Assembly (NCBI GenBank): GCA_018242605.1
Contig: JAFEBP010000008.1
Coordinates: forward strand, 101,671 to 165,670
Length of the DNA stretch: 64,000 nt
Source of the DNA: Planctomycetota bacterium
GTDB lineage: Bacteria; Planctomycetota; Phycisphaerae; Phycisphaerales; UBA1924
Reading direction: 5' to 3'
Shown piece after piece: positions 1 to 9,482 of the stretch (position 1 is its first letter; each line of letters begins with the position of its first letter). The notes beneath the pieces were generated by a model. It ran no database searches. It saw nothing but the letters and a program-made list of their open reading frames with translations, and had not been told where the DNA came from. A program made the translations under genes and the position numbers.

Positions 1-1729
1 CGCCGATCTCGGCCTCGGGGCCCAGGTCGCGGCCGTCGACCGTGTAGATCGGCCGCAAGCGGCCGGGGGATTCGCACTGATCGAGCACGCGGGCGAGCCA
101 ATCAAGCAAGCGCATGGCGGTGCCGGTGTTTCCCAGACGCACGAGAGCCGAGGCGGCCATAGCGGCGTCGCGGGGCCAGCAGTATCGGTAATCCCAGTTG
201 CGGCTGCCGCCCAGATGCTCTGGCAGGCTGGTGGTCGCGGCGGCGGCGATGGCGCCCGTGGGGCCGTAGACCAACGCCCGCAGCAGCAAGGCGCTGCGGC
301 GGACGTGCTCGGCGCCCACGGTGGGGAGGCGGAGCGTCGCGGCCCACGTGCTCCAATAACGCTGGGTCAGGTTGCGTCGTTGTGGCTCGGCGTGCGGGTG
401 GGGTCTGTCGTTCGCGGAACCGATGCGTAGTTCCAGGATGACGGGCGCGGCGTCGGGCGTGATGTCGGCTTCGGCCGTCTGGTGCGGGCCGTCGGCGGAG
501 ATGCGCCAGGCGATGCCCGGCGCGTAGAGGAGAATCGGATCCGGACTGCCCTCCACTTCCAGCCCGTGCTCGCGGACGGCTAGGCGCGTGGCCACGCGGC
601 CAAAGTCCAGGCGCGGCGCGAACCGCACGCGGCACGCGCCCGGGCCTTCGATCACGCGGACGAGGTCCGTCCGTCCGGCACGCTGAAAGGCGCGGCCGGC
701 GCCGCAGTCCAGGTAGTCGGTCACTGTGCAACCCGGCCACGTGGTCTTGAGCACCAACGAATCGGCGTCGTACGACTGCGTGGGCGGGAGAGCTGCCTGC
801 GCGGGGCACACTTCGAAGAAGCCGGCGCCGGGGCCGCCGAGCAACTCCGCGAATATCGGCGGTGAATCAACGCGGGGAACACAGAGCCACACCACGCGAG
901 CGGCAGGCGTCACGAAGGCGATTGTCCGCTGATCGGACAGGACCGAGAGCGAAGAAATTGGTGTGAGGTTGAGATCTCGCGCCCACGCCTCGCGCTGGTC
1001 GGCCAAGGTAGCAAGCAGACGCGAAACGTCAGGCGTGCCGCGGAGACGATGTATCGCGGCGGAATCTCCGGCGCCGACTTTGACGGCGGTGTCGTTGTGG
1101 CCGAGACTGACGAACGCGTGCTCATCGGTGAGATCATCGCCGATGAACATGACGGCGGAGGCGCCCACACGATGGCGTAAGCGTTCGAGCGCGAGGCCCT
1201 TGGTGGCGGCCTCGGCCATGAACTCGATGACCATGGAGCCTCTGCGCACCGTGAGTTCGGGGAACTGATCGGCGAGCGCGCGGACGGCTTCGATGGCGGC
1301 GGACGCGTCGGGGGCGGCCCGGTAGTGGAACGCGACGCCGCGGGGCTTGAGTTCGACCGTGCATCCGGGGCATTGTGATGCGATCTGGTTGAGACGGACG
1401 GTGACAAAGGAGAGTCGGTCGCGGTCTAGTGGCTTCAGGGGTGCCGCGGGGATGCCGGCGATCTCCGCGCCGTGACTTCCCGAGAGTTCCCATGAAGGAT
1501 CGGGTGCGAGGCGCGCGCGAAGATCATCGAGGCCGCGGCCGGAGATGATCGCGACATGCGTGTGCGGTATCCGGCTGAGTCGTGAGAGCGCGGCGAGCGC
1601 TTCGGGGTGAGCGGCGGCGGTGTCCGGTAGTTCCACCAGTGGGGCCAGCGTGCCGTCAAAGTCGCTGGCGACCAGCAACACCGGCGTGGTGGCGACATGG
1701 TGCACAATATCAGCAAGCGGTTGGGTCAT
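1..1729 (-). CDS. Trehalose-6-phosphate phosphatase fused to glycoside hydrolase family 15 domain (3' end outside window)
   Basis: The frame stays open from an ATG at 1729 to the window edge, about 576 residues. The N-terminal part is a HAD-type trehalose-phosphatase: motif I DFDGTLAP near residue 23, SGSHGAE near 86, and the Mg-binding motif GDDLTDE near 197. After about residue 240 comes a second module that carries the GH15 hallmark NWDYRYCWPRDA near residue 507, typical of bacterial GH15 trehalases and glucoamylases. The phosphatase half would release trehalose from trehalose-6-phosphate in the cytoplasm; no signal peptide is visible. The GH15 half may cleave trehalose or another alpha-glucoside; the part seen does not settle the substrate, and its catalytic acids lie partly beyond the edge. 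The domain assignments are firm; the physiological logic of joining synthesis to a hydrolase is inference. Confidence 0.85.
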   Translation of the reverse strand, partial: MTQPLADIVHHVATTPVLLVASDFDGTLAPLVELPDTAAAHPEALAALSRLSRIPHTHVAIISGRGLDDLRARLAPDPSWELSGSHGAEIAGIPAAPLKPLDRDRLSFVTVRLNQIASQCPGCTVELKPRGVAFHYRAAPDASAAIEAVRALADQFPELTVRRGSMVIEFMAEAATKGLALERLRHRVGASAVMFIGDDLTDEHAFVSLGHNDTAVKVGAGDSAAIHRLRGTPDVSRLLATLADQREAWARDLNLTPISSLSVLSDQRTIAFVTPAARVVWLCVPRVDSPPIFAELLGGPGAGFFEVCPAQAALPPTQSYDADSLVLKTTWPGCTVTDYLDCGAGRAFQRAGRTDLVRVIEGPGACRVRFAPRLDFGRVATRLAVREHGLEVEGSPDPILLYAPGIAWRISADGPHQTAEADITPDAAPVILELRIGSANDRPHPHAEPQRRNLTQRYWSTWAATLRLPTVGAEHVRRSALLLRALVYGPTGAIAAAATTSLPEHLGGSRNWDYRYCWPRDAAMAASALVRLGNTGTAMRLLDWLARVLDQCESPGRLRPIYTVDGRDLGPEAEIG

Positions 1730-1886
1730 GGCTGGCTGCGGCTGCGACTGGGATGTTCGACAGTTCCACACGTGGACGCTCCGGCGAGCGGCAAGGAACT
1801 GTTCGGTTGGGAACACGGGCCTCCCATTCGATGATATGGCAGGGCACGGTTGGGAGCGTCGCGCGGGTCCGAGTAGTTTCGAACTC

Positions 1887-2819
1887 TCACCGTCGCGCGA
1901 TGACGAGGCACCAGGCCACGATCGCGGCCTCAAAGGGAAGGCGTGAGTCGACCCAGTCGCGGACGCGGTGGGGCGCGGTCACGCGCAGCGCGATGGAGGA
2001 GATGATGGTGATGATCGCCCACGACACGCGGGGCATGAGAGGGAGCGCGGGAATGAGCAAGAGGAGCACGGCCGAACAGAGACGGGCGGCCATCGCGAAG
2101 TTCCAGGCGCGATCTCGCCCCAGATTTGTTGGCAGTGTGCTGGTGCCGTAGCGGCGGTCGGCGCTCTCGTCATCCAGGTCGCACAGCACGGCGTCGGCGA
2201 TGACCCGCAGCGCCAGGTGGGCGCACGCGAGCATGAGTGACGCGGCGTGCGATGCGGCGGCTTCCCGGATGCTGGGAGCGTTTGGGTGCGCGGCGATCGC
2301 AGCGAGAGCGACAATCGCGGAGAAGCCGGTGATGCCGCCCGCGACGTACGCGTTCTTCACGAGCAGCACGTCCTTGGGACGCGGGCGCGAGGAGCGGGGG
2401 CGGGCGGCGTACGCGAGCACGCCCACCGCGGCGACGATCGGGATCGCCGCGCCCCACGGCGTGAGAGCGGCGCCCAACGCGGTCGCCGCGACGAGCAGCG
2501 TGACGAGCAGGGCGCGGAGCGCGGCGGAGCGGCGCGCGATGAAGTTGAACCGCAGCGGGTGGGCGTACGCATCGGCGGGATCGAGCCAGGCATCGCGGAG
2601 CTTGACGCGGTCGAGCAGGTACACGCCGGCGGCGGTGCAGAAGGCGAACGCCGCGGCGGTGAGCAGGTCTCGCGGCAGGATCAGCGTGTCGATGCCGGAG
2701 ACCTGCGCGAGGAAAGCGACCGCGCCGACGATGTACAGCCCCGGCCAGACCGCCAGGTGCGAGGCGGCCATCAGGATTGCTCCGGCTGTGCGGCGGCTGA
2801 ACATGGGTCGGGGCATCAT
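1887..2819 (-). CDS. UbiA-like polytopic membrane protein
   Basis: 310 residues with about eight hydrophobic segments. Two aspartate-rich stretches stand where UbiA prenyltransferases bind Mg-diphosphate: LLDRVKLRDAWLDPAD after the second hydrophobic segment, and DLDDESADRRYGTSTLP later. The second closely follows the UbiA pattern of an Asp cluster, then a Thr-Leu-Pro turn. The first motif lacks the usual Asn. Two adjacent ATGs at 2819 and 2816 precede MPRPMFSRRT; a longer frame upstream has no hydrophobic or conserved content, so 2819 was chosen. It lies divergent to metK. The acceptor substrate cannot be read from the sequence. Confidence 0.7.
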   Translation of the reverse strand: MMPRPMFSRRTAGAILMAASHLAVWPGLYIVGAVAFLAQVSGIDTLILPRDLLTAAAFAFCTAAGVYLLDRVKLRDAWLDPADAYAHPLRFNFIARRSAALRALLVTLLVAATALGAALTPWGAAIPIVAAVGVLAYAARPRSSRPRPKDVLLVKNAYVAGGITGFSAIVALAAIAAHPNAPSIREAAASHAASLMLACAHLALRVIADAVLCDLDDESADRRYGTSTLPTNLGRDRAWNFAMAARLCSAVLLLLIPALPLMPRVSWAIITIISSIALRVTAPHRVRDWVDSRLPFEAAIVAWCLVIARR

Positions 2820-2904
2820 TGCACCATGGCGGGCTCGGGCGGCAATTTCGGTGTGTGTGAGGGGTGCCTCGCGGGCGGTGTGGAGATGGGGGATTCGGGA
2901 TGCT

Positions 2905-2973
2905 CGCCGTCCCGGCACCTACAATCTCAACCGGCCCAAGATCGCCGGGCTTTCAGCCTAAGGACATACTCCC
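2905..2973 (+). promoter_or_regulatory. Short leader of metK with a small hairpin
   Basis: The 70 bases before metK contain a 5-bp stem (CCGGC / GCCGG) with an 8-base loop, followed by GGCTTTCAGCC and then AAGGA. A regulated metK leader is common in bacteria, but I could not match this one to the SAM-I, SAM-II or SAM/SAH consensus by eye. It may be only an ordinary untranslated leader. Confidence 0.25.
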
Positions 2974-4149
2974 ATGCCAATGACCCGCCTGTTCACTTCC
3001 GAATCCGTATCGATGGGCCACCCCGACAAGGTCGCGGACCAGATCTCCGACGCGATCCTGGACGCGATGATCGCGGACGATCCGTTCAGCCGCGTGGCGT
3101 GCGAGACGCTGTGCGCGACGGGGCTGGTGGTGGTGGCGGGCGAGGTGACGACGCGGACGTACGTCGACATCCCCGAGGTCGTGCGGCGGGTGGTGAACGA
3201 GATCGGCTACACCTCCGGCGACATGCGGTTCGACAGCGAGAGCTGCGCGGTGCTGGTGGCGCTGAACAAGCAGAGCGCCGACATCGCGATGGGCGTTGAT
3301 CGCGAGGGCGCGGGCGACCAGGGCATGATGTTCGGCTTTGCCTGCAAGGACACGCCCGAGCTGATGCCGCTGGCGATCCAGCTGGCCCACCGCCTGGTGG
3401 AGCAGCAGGCCCACGTGCGGCGCGAGAACATCATCCCCGGCCTGCGTCCGGACGCCAAGAGCCAGGTGACGGTGGAGTACGACAACAACAAGCCCGTGCG
3501 CGTGGACACCGTGGTGCTCTCCACGCAGCACGACGCGACGTGGAACGACCGCCAGGCCGAGCTCAAGAAGCAGATCACCGAGCATGTTCTCAAGCCCGTG
3601 CTGGGCACGTGGTGGAACAACGCCATCACGGTGCACGTGAACCCCACCGGACGCTTCGAGATCGGCGGCCCCCACGGCGACACCGGCCTCACAGGACGCA
3701 AGATCATCGTGGACTCTTACGGCGGCATGGGCCGCCACGGCGGCGGTGCGTTCAGCGGCAAGGACCCGACGAAGGTCGACCGTTCCGCGGCGTACATGGC
3801 CCGGTACATCGCCAAGAACGTCGTCGCGGCGGGGCTGGCGGACCGGTGCGAGATCCAGTTGTCGTACGCGATCGGCGTCGCCGAGCCCACCAGCGTGTAC
3901 GTCGACTGCTTCGGCACCGCCAAGGCGGATGAAGAGAAGATCAGCGCGGCGATCCGTTCGACGTTCAAGCTCACGCCGCGGGGCATCATCGAGACGCTGA
4001 ACCTGCGGACGCCGATCTACTCGCCCACCGCGCGCCACGGCCACTTCGGGCGTGCGCCGGGATCGATCAACTTCAAGGGCAAGAAGTACGACACGTTCAC
4101 GTGGGAGAAGACGGACAAGGCCGATGCGCTGAAGGCGGCGGTCAAGTAA
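2974..4149 (+). CDS. metK: S-adenosylmethionine synthase
   Basis: 391 residues, the usual length for the family. It makes S-adenosylmethionine from methionine and ATP in the cytosol. Visible motifs are the ATP-binding N-terminus [20 protein letters not shown], the flexible loop [13 protein letters not shown] near residue 110, the P-loop-like [18 protein letters not shown] near 258, and the Mg/K site residues around [16 protein letters not shown] near 227. An AAGGA stretch lies about 9 bases before the ATG. A strong hairpin terminator follows. The gene appears to be a single transcription unit, divergent from the UbiA-like gene. Confidence 0.98.
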   Translation: MPMTRLFTSESVSMGHPDKVADQISDAILDAMIADDPFSRVACETLCATGLVVVAGEVTTRTYVDIPEVVRRVVNEIGYTSGDMRFDSESCAVLVALNKQSADIAMGVDREGAGDQGMMFGFACKDTPELMPLAIQLAHRLVEQQAHVRRENIIPGLRPDAKSQVTVEYDNNKPVRVDTVVLSTQHDATWNDRQAELKKQITEHVLKPVLGTWWNNAITVHVNPTGRFEIGGPHGDTGLTGRKIIVDSYGGMGRHGGGAFSGKDPTKVDRSAAYMARYIAKNVVAAGLADRCEIQLSYAIGVAEPTSVYVDCFGTAKADEEKISAAIRSTFKLTPRGIIETLNLRTPIYSPTARHGHFGRAPGSINFKGKKYDTFTWEKTDKADALKAAVK

Positions 4150-4170
4150 ACGCCTGTACTGTGGAACAAC

Positions 4171-4216
4171 ACGCCGATCCGGACGGGCCAGCCTGTTCGG
4201 ATCGGCGTTTTTCTTT
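4171..4216 (+). terminator. Rho-independent terminator of metK
   Basis: A perfect 10-bp stem, CGCCGATCCG / CGGATCGGCG (4172-4181 with 4198-4207), with a 16-base loop, followed directly by a T-rich run. It sits 22 bases after the metK stop codon and before the convergent exoprotein gene. Confidence 0.92.
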
Positions 4217-4229
4217 TTTCAAGCATCGA

Positions 4230-5408
4230 TCAGCGGCAGCCGCCGGCTTCCCATGCTTCAAAGAACGCGGCGACGTCGGCGCCGTCGATGCCGCCGTCGT
4301 CGTTGATCTCTGATTCGGGGGCGCCGTCGCTCCAGGCGGTGAGGAAGGCTTCGACATCGGCGCCATCGATGCCGCCGTCCTGGTTGAAGTCGGCGTAGCA
4401 GATGTTGGAAGAGACGACGAAGGCGACGATGTTGTTTTCGCTGGCGGGGTCGCCGTCGTCGATGATGCCGATGAGGCTCCAGCGCGACCAGGCCAGGCGC
4501 GGGCCGACGGTGAGGCCTTCCATGTTCTGGCCGATCTGGCCGATCCACAGGGGCGATTTGGCGACGGGGGTGAAGCCGCCGGAGTTGATGGATCCCAACG
4601 CCGCGACGTTGGTGGCGGAGGTGAAGTTGAGTTCGTAGATGCGGTTCTCGAAGAGGCCCAGGGCGCTGAGGGCGAAGGAGCGTTCCAGGGAGATGATCGA
4701 GCCGTCGGGGAGCGCGGCCAGGTCGCTCACGCCGCTGCGCGAGCCGGTGACGGCGATGCCGTGCATGGGCTGGGTGCGGTACGCGAACTGCGCGGCGGGG
4801 ACCCAGCCGCCGGGGGCCTGGTCGTACCGCAGGATGCGGACCCAGGTGCCCTGGGCCTGCGTTGAGAGGGGGCCGTCGACGGTGAGGGCTTCCTCGTTGG
4901 CGGTGAAGAGCGAGCCGCCGGCGAAGGCGAGGGATTCAAAGCCGAAGTTGGCGCGGCGGTTCACGAAGATCGGCGGGGTGGTAAGGGTGCGGAGGCGCTG
5001 GCCGGTGGCGAGGCTGAACTCGTGGACGGCGGGGGTGTCTTCTTCGCTGATGTACACGGAGGTGGGCGTGGCGGCGATGCCTTCAAAGTCGTGCGAGTCA
5101 GAAATGGTGAGCCCGGCGGAGATGGAGGCGGTGGAGATGCAGCCGCCGGCGTCGGTGGTGATGGTGAGGAAGACGACTTTGTTGGAGTTGTCCATCACGG
5201 CGGCGAACGAGGAGCCGCCGAGGTAGCAGATGCCCGAGAGGCCGGTCACGGTGAAGGGCTGGCCGTGCTGGTCGGTGGTGGTGGTAGGAAGGGGGAAGAG
5301 GTCGCAGAAGGTGACGGTGTGGGTTTGGGCGCGGACCGACGGGCAGGACGCCGCGAACGTGGCGAGCGCACAGAACAACGGCCCGGGTTGGGGGATGATT
5401 CGCGGCAC
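4230..5408 (-). CDS. Secreted esterase-like/phytase-like protein with GC-type dockerin tail
   Basis: 392 residues. An N-terminal hydrophobic stretch ending in VRAQ is a signal peptide. The body contains DSHDFEGIA, FESLAFAGG, SDLAALPDG and GQNMEGLTVG, the blocks of the 'esterase-like activity of phytase' (PF13449-type) beta-propeller family. The last 60 residues hold two acidic Ca-loop-like repeats, ADFNQDGGIDGADVEAF and EINDDGGIDGADVAAFF, and the chain ends WEAGGCR. The tail is the GC-type dockerin of Phycisphaerae exoproteins, here with one Arg after the usual final Gly-Cys. Substrate is unknown; it may act on phosphate esters outside the cytoplasm. Confidence 0.82.
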   Translation of the reverse strand: MPRIIPQPGPLFCALATFAASCPSVRAQTHTVTFCDLFPLPTTTTDQHGQPFTVTGLSGICYLGGSSFAAVMDNSNKVVFLTITTDAGGCISTASISAGLTISDSHDFEGIAATPTSVYISEEDTPAVHEFSLATGQRLRTLTTPPIFVNRRANFGFESLAFAGGSLFTANEEALTVDGPLSTQAQGTWVRILRYDQAPGGWVPAAQFAYRTQPMHGIAVTGSRSGVSDLAALPDGSIISLERSFALSALGLFENRIYELNFTSATNVAALGSINSGGFTPVAKSPLWIGQIGQNMEGLTVGPRLAWSRWSLIGIIDDGDPASENNIVAFVVSSNICYADFNQDGGIDGADVEAFLTAWSDGAPESEINDDGGIDGADVAAFFEAWEAGGCR

Positions 5409-5447
5409 GTAAGTAACGGTACGTTGATCGGACCGAACGGGGTCGCG

Positions 5448-5828
5448 CTAGAGGTCGGTGCCGGTGCGGGAGCGGGGGGCGCGATTGAGCGGGTAGAGGC
5501 CGCTGCGGGTGCCGGAATCAAGGAGCGCGCTGCGGGTCTCGCTGCGGGGTTCGTCCTTGTAGAAGTCGGAGAGTTTGGGGGCGACCCAGTCGGGGCCGTG
5601 GTTGGGCTGTTCGTGCGGGGGTTGTTGCGCGGGCTGTTCGGGTTTGGCGTTCTGCGCGGTGGCCCAGCGGATGGCGACGGCGCCGAGCAACGCTGCGCCG
5701 CCCGCGGCGGCGGCGCCGGCGATCTGAGCGAGCGACCAGCCGACACCGGCTGCGCCGACGACTGCTGCGCCGGCGGGGAGGATCCATCGGATTTTGGGCA
5801 GGTCTGTCGTTGCGGTTTGCGTCGTCAT
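5448..5828 (-). CDS. Small alanine-rich membrane protein of unknown function
   Basis: 126 residues from MTTQTATTDLP. It has one or two hydrophobic stretches (about residues 15-55, very Ala/Gly-rich), then a polar, Pro/Gln-rich tail with PNHGPDWVAPKLSDFYKDEP. No family recognised. An upstream extension to 5888 is possible but has no supporting feature. It lies between two genes of the same strand, without close spacing to either. Confidence 0.55.
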   Translation of the reverse strand: MTTQTATTDLPKIRWILPAGAAVVGAAGVGWSLAQIAGAAAAGGAALLGAVAIRWATAQNAKPEQPAQQPPHEQPNHGPDWVAPKLSDFYKDEPRSETRSALLDSGTRSGLYPLNRAPRSRTGTDL

Positions 5829-6015
5829 GGCCGTGCTCCCGTTCAGAGGTGGAACGAACAAGCAACAGAGCCGGAATGCATCCTGCACGGAACGAAAGGG
5901 TGCCGCGGACGAACAGGTCGTCCGTGAATATCTCTATTCTCTCTCGGTTCGGGGAGCAATGCAAGGTCAATCCGGGGTCAAGATAGGCAAAAAAGCCCGG
6001 ATTTGCACGAACTTC

Positions 6016-7758
6016 TTACGAACGATCGCCCAGGACGCGGACGACGACGAGGGTTTTGTCGTCGGTGCGCTGGGCCAGGCCGGTGAACTGGCGCATGTCC
6101 CAGAGGATGCGTTCGACGAGTTCCGCGGCGGTGCCGTTGGGCTTTTCTGAGAGGGCCTTGAGCACGGACGCGCGGAGGCGCTTCTTGCCGAACTTCTCGC
6201 CGGTGAAGTTGGTGGCGTCGGTCATGCCGTCGGTGTAGGCGACGAGCACGTCGCGCGGGCGCAGGTCAAAGACGGCGCGCTGGTAGCGCTGGGAAGGATC
6301 GACGCCCACGACCATGCCGCCGACGGAGAGTTCATCCATGTCGGCGCTGGTTGGGGCGCGGTGCTGGGGGACGCGGACGACGAGGGGGGGCTCGTGGCCG
6401 CCGGAGCAGTAGGTGAGGCGGAGCTTGACGGGGTCGATGACGCCGTACCAGAGGCTGGCGAACTCGTTGTCGCGGGTGTCGTTGCAGAGGGCGACGTTGA
6501 CGCGCGAGACGACCTCGTCCAGGTCGTAGACCTCCTGCACGTGGGCGCGGAGGCTGGCGCGGACGGAGGCCATGAGGAGCGCGGCGGCGATGCCCTTGCC
6601 GACGACGTCGCCGACGGCGACGCCCAGGTGCCCGGACAGATCGACGAAGTCGTAGAAGTCGCCGCCGAGTTCGAAGGAGGGGATGTACCGCGCGGCCATG
6701 TCGAGCGAGCGGATGGAGGGCACGCTGCGGGGGAGCATGCGGCGCTGGACATCGCTGGCGAGCTGGAGCTGGCGCTGCACGCGCTGCTCCTCCTGCTCGA
6801 AGCGCAGGAGGCGCGACTGCTCCAGGGCGACGGAGGCCTGCTGGACCAGGGAGGCGAGCAGGCGGCGGTCGGCCTCGTCGAAGGTGCGGGGCGTGCGGGC
6901 GTACAGGCGCATCACGCCCAGGGCGCGGCTCTTAAAGACCAGGCCGGCGTGGATGGCGGCGCCCAGGCCTTCGGCGCGGGCTTCCTCGGCGAGGGAGATG
7001 CGGTCGTCGTTGCTGAGGTCCTCAGAGACGACGATCTGGCCGGACATGGCCAGCTTGTCGAAGAGGCGGTCCTTGGAGAGGGGGCGAGGGAAGTCGATCC
7101 ACTTGCGGCTGAGGTTGCGGTTGGCCTTCACGACCAAGTCGGCTTCGTTGTCGCTGGTGACGCCGTCGGCGTCTTCCTTGAGGAGGTAGACAGCGCCGGC
7201 GTCGAGGCCGAGGACTTCGAGCGCGGACTCGAGGGCGACTTCGAGCACGCGGTCGGGGCCGGCGGCGCGGACGAGCAGGGAGCTCATGCGCGAGAGGGCG
7301 GCGACTTCCTTGACGCGATGGCGGAGTTCAACCTCGTGCTGGCAGAGTTCGCCGGCGGTGCCGGCGAGCAGGCGCAGGACGGATTCGAGGCGCTCGCGGG
7401 CGTCGCCGCTCAGGTGGGGCTGGCCGTCGGCGACGGCGATCTCGCCGATGGGCCTGCCGTCGCTCTCGGCGAGGACGAGGGGGATGGACGCGGCGGTGGA
7501 CGGCGAGCCCTTGACGGCGTTGAGCGGGAGGAACTCCCAGCCGGGCTGGCCGTTGTCGGCGACGCGGCGGACGATGCGGCGGCCGGCGTTGTCGCGGAGC
7601 TCGATGTGAACGCCGGTGAGGCGGGCGAGCTCGGTGCAGAGGGCGGCGAGCGAACCGTCGGTCAGAAAGTCCGTGATGGAGCGGCCGCGCACGGATTCAT
7701 CTCGCGTGGGCGGTGCGGCGGGAGCGGGGAGTGTGGGCGCGGCGGGCGGTTGCGTCAC
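6016..7758 (-). CDS. SpoIIE-family PP2C-type protein phosphatase with PocR-like and GAF sensor domains
   Basis: 580 residues. An N-terminal sensor region (about residues 25-155, with LCTELARLTGVHIELRDNAG) resembles PocR-type ligand-binding domains. A GAF domain follows (about 170-330), then a PP2C/SpoIIE phosphatase domain (about 350-578) with the metal-site motifs LGGDFYDF, AVGDVVGKGIAAALLM and LVAYTDGMTDATN. Such enzymes dephosphorylate anti-anti-sigma or similar regulator proteins in partner-switching pathways; no partner is encoded here. The start is GTG at 7758, and its GTGA overlaps the TGA of the upstream gene, so translation is probably coupled. Confidence 0.92.
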   Translation of the reverse strand: MTQPPAAPTLPAPAAPPTRDESVRGRSITDFLTDGSLAALCTELARLTGVHIELRDNAGRRIVRRVADNGQPGWEFLPLNAVKGSPSTAASIPLVLAESDGRPIGEIAVADGQPHLSGDARERLESVLRLLAGTAGELCQHEVELRHRVKEVAALSRMSSLLVRAAGPDRVLEVALESALEVLGLDAGAVYLLKEDADGVTSDNEADLVVKANRNLSRKWIDFPRPLSKDRLFDKLAMSGQIVVSEDLSNDDRISLAEEARAEGLGAAIHAGLVFKSRALGVMRLYARTPRTFDEADRRLLASLVQQASVALEQSRLLRFEQEEQRVQRQLQLASDVQRRMLPRSVPSIRSLDMAARYIPSFELGGDFYDFVDLSGHLGVAVGDVVGKGIAAALLMASVRASLRAHVQEVYDLDEVVSRVNVALCNDTRDNEFASLWYGVIDPVKLRLTYCSGGHEPPLVVRVPQHRAPTSADMDELSVGGMVVGVDPSQRYQRAVFDLRPRDVLVAYTDGMTDATNFTGEKFGKKRLRASVLKALSEKPNGTAAELVERILWDMRQFTGLAQRTDDKTLVVVRVLGDRS

Positions 7759-9482
7759 TTCTCCTCCAGCCAGACGCCGCGGATGACGGGGATGAGCGGG
7801 TCGGGGTTGTCTGCGAAGGTCTCGTCGAGCAGGTCGAGACCTTCGCGGGTCATGGCGGCGTCGCCGAGTTGGAAGCCGATGTACGCGAGGAGGAAGGAGG
7901 CGTCGCGGGGCGCGGGGAGCGAGGCCTTCTTGGCGTCGACGACGCGGGTGCGGAGCAGGCCGGCGATGGTGATGAGCCGGTCGTGGGCGGGCATGGTCTC
8001 GCCGGTGTAGCGGACGCCGATGACCTCGGGGTGGGCGCTGAAGAGGGCCTTGGCGTTGATGGCGGCGGAGAGGAAGAGGGCAGCGCCGATCTGGGAGTTG
8101 ATGCGCGCGGCGGAGGCGGTGGGATCGCCGGGGGCGATGGAGAGGCAGCGGACAAACTGCTCTTCGGCGTCGAAGTAGCGGCGCTCGGCGAGGTCCTTGC
8201 TGCCGGCGACCATGTAGCGGGCGTACATCTCGCGGTCGTGGCCGTCGAGCTTGCCGTACGTGGTGGCGTTGCCGCCGGCCTGGCGGATGAGCCGGATGGT
8301 GTCGGCGCTGAAGACTTCCGAGGCCTGCTCGCGCTTCTTGCGGCTTTCCTCGGGGGTGGCCTTGGGGTCGGAGGGGTTGTTCTTTTCGAGCTGCGCGAGG
8401 CGGTCGGTCTCGAGCTTGTCGAGCGATTCCTTGAGGCGCGTCAGGCGGGCCTTCCAGAGGGGCGTTTGCGCATCGGCGGGCTCGTTGGGGAGCGGGGCGA
8501 CGCCGTCCATCTTGGAGAAGCGTTCGAGCAGGTCGTCGTAGGACGTGCGGATCTCGCCGGGGGCGGGCGCCGAGGAATCAGAGGGCTTGTCGCCGGGGGT
8601 GGTGGGCTTGGTGGTCTTGCCGTCGTCGGGCTTGTCGGGGACGGCGGGCTTGCCGGTGGTGGGATCGATGGCGACGGCGGCGGGGCGCTGCTGCACGGCG
8701 GTGGGCACCGAGGTATCGATGCGGTTGGCGCCCTTGGGGGCGACGGAGCGCAGGCCCAGGAGGCCGGAGGCGGTGAGCGATTCGCGGCCGTCGGGTGTGT
8801 CGCGGATGCCGATGACGGCGGGGTTGAGGTCGCGGGTGGTGGAGAAGGAGGATGTGGCGCGCAGCGTGTTGAACTGCGGGGCTACTTCGTTCCAGCCGTT
8901 GCCGATGGCGTTGTACTGGTCGGTGGTGACGACCTTGGTGGGGCGGGTGTAGGCGAGGTAGTCGGAGCCGCCGGGGTTGAGGCCGGCGCCGCCGCGGGAG
9001 ACGCCGCCGGCGTAGTTGGGGCTGACGCGCTGGCCGGCGAACTGGTTGGCGGTGGTGTAGCCGTACTGGTATTGGAGAGAGTCGGTGCCGCGGATGCCGA
9101 CCTGCTGGACGCCGGTGCCGATGGTGTCGCGGCGGAAGGAGAAGAGGTCGTCGGAGCCGAGGGAGGCGCGGAAGTCATCGGTGCCGCCGTAGGGGCGGTT
9201 GATCATGAGCGAGCGGCCGCCGACGGCGTTGCCGGTGACGAGATTGTTGCGCATGCGGACTTCGTTCATGAAGTCGCGGTTCTTGTAGTTTCCCAGGCCG
9301 CGGCCCGAGAAGTCGCGTTCCAGGCCGCGGCCATCGCCCAGGGCCGGGGCCCAGTTGGGGTTCATGTTGACCTGCAACTGGCCGGGGCCGCCCAGGGGGT
9401 TGAGGGCGTTGGTCGGGGGCTTGTACTGCGCCTGGGCGGTGCTCGCGGCGAGGGAGAGCAGGATGAGGGCGGTGAGGCGCAT
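7755..9482 (-). CDS. Secreted repeat-containing protein of unknown function, coupled to the SpoIIE phosphatase
   Basis: 575 residues from MRLTALILL. The signal peptide ends at AQAQ. Residues to about 200 are low-complexity and Gly/Asn/Arg-rich (NALNPLGGPGQLQ, GGTDDFRAS, GTDSLQYQYG). Then comes a Pro/Lys/Thr-rich linker (KPDDGKTTKPTTPGDKPSD), and from about residue 270 an alpha-helical part with tetratricopeptide-like character (RRYFDAEEQFVRCLSIAPGD). The stop codon overlaps the start of the phosphatase by four bases, so the two are one operon. The protein may sit in the cell envelope and feed a state to the phosphatase, but this is inference only. Confidence 0.75.
   Translation of the reverse strand: MRLTALILLSLAASTAQAQYKPPTNALNPLGGPGQLQVNMNPNWAPALGDGRGLERDFSGRGLGNYKNRDFMNEVRMRNNLVTGNAVGGRSLMINRPYGGTDDFRASLGSDDLFSFRRDTIGTGVQQVGIRGTDSLQYQYGYTTANQFAGQRVSPNYAGGVSRGGAGLNPGGSDYLAYTRPTKVVTTDQYNAIGNGWNEVAPQFNTLRATSSFSTTRDLNPAVIGIRDTPDGRESLTASGLLGLRSVAPKGANRIDTSVPTAVQQRPAAVAIDPTTGKPAVPDKPDDGKTTKPTTPGDKPSDSSAPAPGEIRTSYDDLLERFSKMDGVAPLPNEPADAQTPLWKARLTRLKESLDKLETDRLAQLEKNNPSDPKATPEESRKKREQASEVFSADTIRLIRQAGGNATTYGKLDGHDREMYARYMVAGSKDLAERRYFDAEEQFVRCLSIAPGDPTASAARINSQIGAALFLSAAINAKALFSAHPEVIGVRYTGETMPAHDRLITIAGLLRTRVVDAKKASLPAPRDASFLLAYIGFQLGDAAMTREGLDLLDETFADNPDPLIPVIRGVWLEEK

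Noticed and set aside
2905..2973. Known SAM riboswitch
   Set aside because: The core sequences of the familiar classes are not present; only a short hairpin is visible.
2247..3299. A 350-codon plus-strand frame ahead of metK
   Set aside because: Antisense of the UbiA-like gene and out-of-frame reading of metK; composition is typical of a shadow frame.
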